A program made the translations under genes and the position numbers. A DNA stretch of 6,080 nucleotides from Rickettsiales bacterium (GTDB lineage Bacteria > Pseudomonadota > Alphaproteobacteria > Rickettsiales > UBA1997): contig CANEUR010000067.1 in assembly GCA_947441875.1 (NCBI GenBank), positions 1-6,080 of the forward strand. The letters run 5' to 3'. The notes under the pieces are model-generated. The model saw nothing but the letters and a program-made list of their open reading frames with translations, had not been told where the DNA came from and ran no database searches. Of this stretch, positions 5,867-6,080 are shown piece after piece; position 1 is the stretch's first letter, and each line of letters starts with the position of its first letter.

Positions 5867-6080
5867 GTAAATTATTTTTGGTAACAATACACTTGTTTAT
5901 TTCGAAAACTTCTGAACATTTTTCTTGTAAAAAACAAATTTCAAGATCGATATTGCTTAATATTTTGCAAGTTTCAGATGATTTGGTTGTATTTTGAGTG
6001 AGGCAATCTAGTTTTTGAGAACATTGTTCTTGGGTAAAGGTTTTTTGCCATAAAATATTTTGAGAGTTTTCTTGAGATAT
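5859..6080 (-). CDS. Cysteine-rich protein of unknown function (5' end cut by window)
   Basis: The open frame enters at the right edge and gives 73 residues before a TGA at 5861-5859. No in-frame ATG, GTG or TTG is present, so the start lies outside. The visible part is hydrophilic, with no membrane segment. It has six cysteines, at visible residues 20, 26, 38, 49, 55 and 64. Spacing is C-x5-C-x11-C-x10-C-x5-C-x8-C, so the C-x5-C pair (EQCSQKLDC and EICFLQEKC) occurs twice. I do not recognise the family. Support for its being a real gene: a stop-free frame across an AT-rich region, the same strand as its neighbours, and an 8-base overlap with the SafE-like gene, typical of coupled genes. Many cysteines next to oxidase genes would suit a periplasmic disulfide-bonded or metal-binding protein, but neither a signal peptide nor the rest of the protein can be seen. 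Confidence 0.65.
   Translation of the reverse strand: MSQENSQNILWQKTFTQEQCSQKLDCLTQNTTKSSETCKILSNIDLEICFLQEKCSEVFEINKCIVTKNNLHE

Noticed and set aside
5138..5887. TTG start giving a 249-residue SafE-like protein
   Set aside because: It would add seven residues (MLPKIIY) and a 29-base overlap with the upstream gene. The ATG at 5866 gives a natural N-terminus and a short overlap.

Overview
The window looks like part of the chromosome of an AT-rich, host-associated alphaproteobacterium of the Rickettsiales. Three things point there. The truncated gene at the left end encodes a VirB11 ATPase that reads, from memory, very like the rvh (Rickettsiales vir homologue) VirB11 proteins. Codon use is strongly A/T-biased. 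The genes are packed almost without spacers. A cbb3-type oxidase is uncommon in Rickettsia itself but has been reported for Midichloria, so the Midichloriaceae or a related lineage is a reasonable guess. It is only a guess, because no taxonomic marker gene is present.

Everything is on the minus strand, so the reading order is from high to low coordinates. The order is: the 3' end of a cysteine-rich protein of unknown function (6080-5859), a UreH/SafE-like (DsbD_2 family) membrane protein (5866-5138), ccoN, the catalytic subunit of a cbb3 oxidase (5135-3723), rimK, an ATP-grasp ligase (3717-2836), engB, a ribosome-assembly GTPase (2832-2218), a porin-like outer-membrane beta-barrel (2217-952), and virB11 (949 to the window edge, 3' end missing). 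Junctions are an 8-base overlap, then gaps of 2, 5, 3, 0 and 2 bases. There is no room for internal promoters or terminators between genes, and no stretch over 300 bases lacks a gene. No RNA gene, insertion sequence, CRISPR array or integration site was seen.

Functionally the run divides into a respiratory part (cysteine-rich protein, SafE-like protein, CcoN), a ribosome part (RimK, EngB) and an envelope/secretion part (porin, VirB11). These do not form one known pathway. They are probably co-transcribed because the genome is compact. Two usual partnerships are broken. ccoN is not followed by ccoO, and virB11 is preceded by a porin gene rather than virB10. None of the starts has a recognisable Shine-Dalgarno sequence, and rimK, engB and the porin lie in one reading frame separated by single TAA codons. 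Translation probably depends on coupling between neighbours. The best candidate for something undescribed is the cysteine-rich protein next to the oxidase genes. The rest are familiar families in an unfamiliar arrangement.
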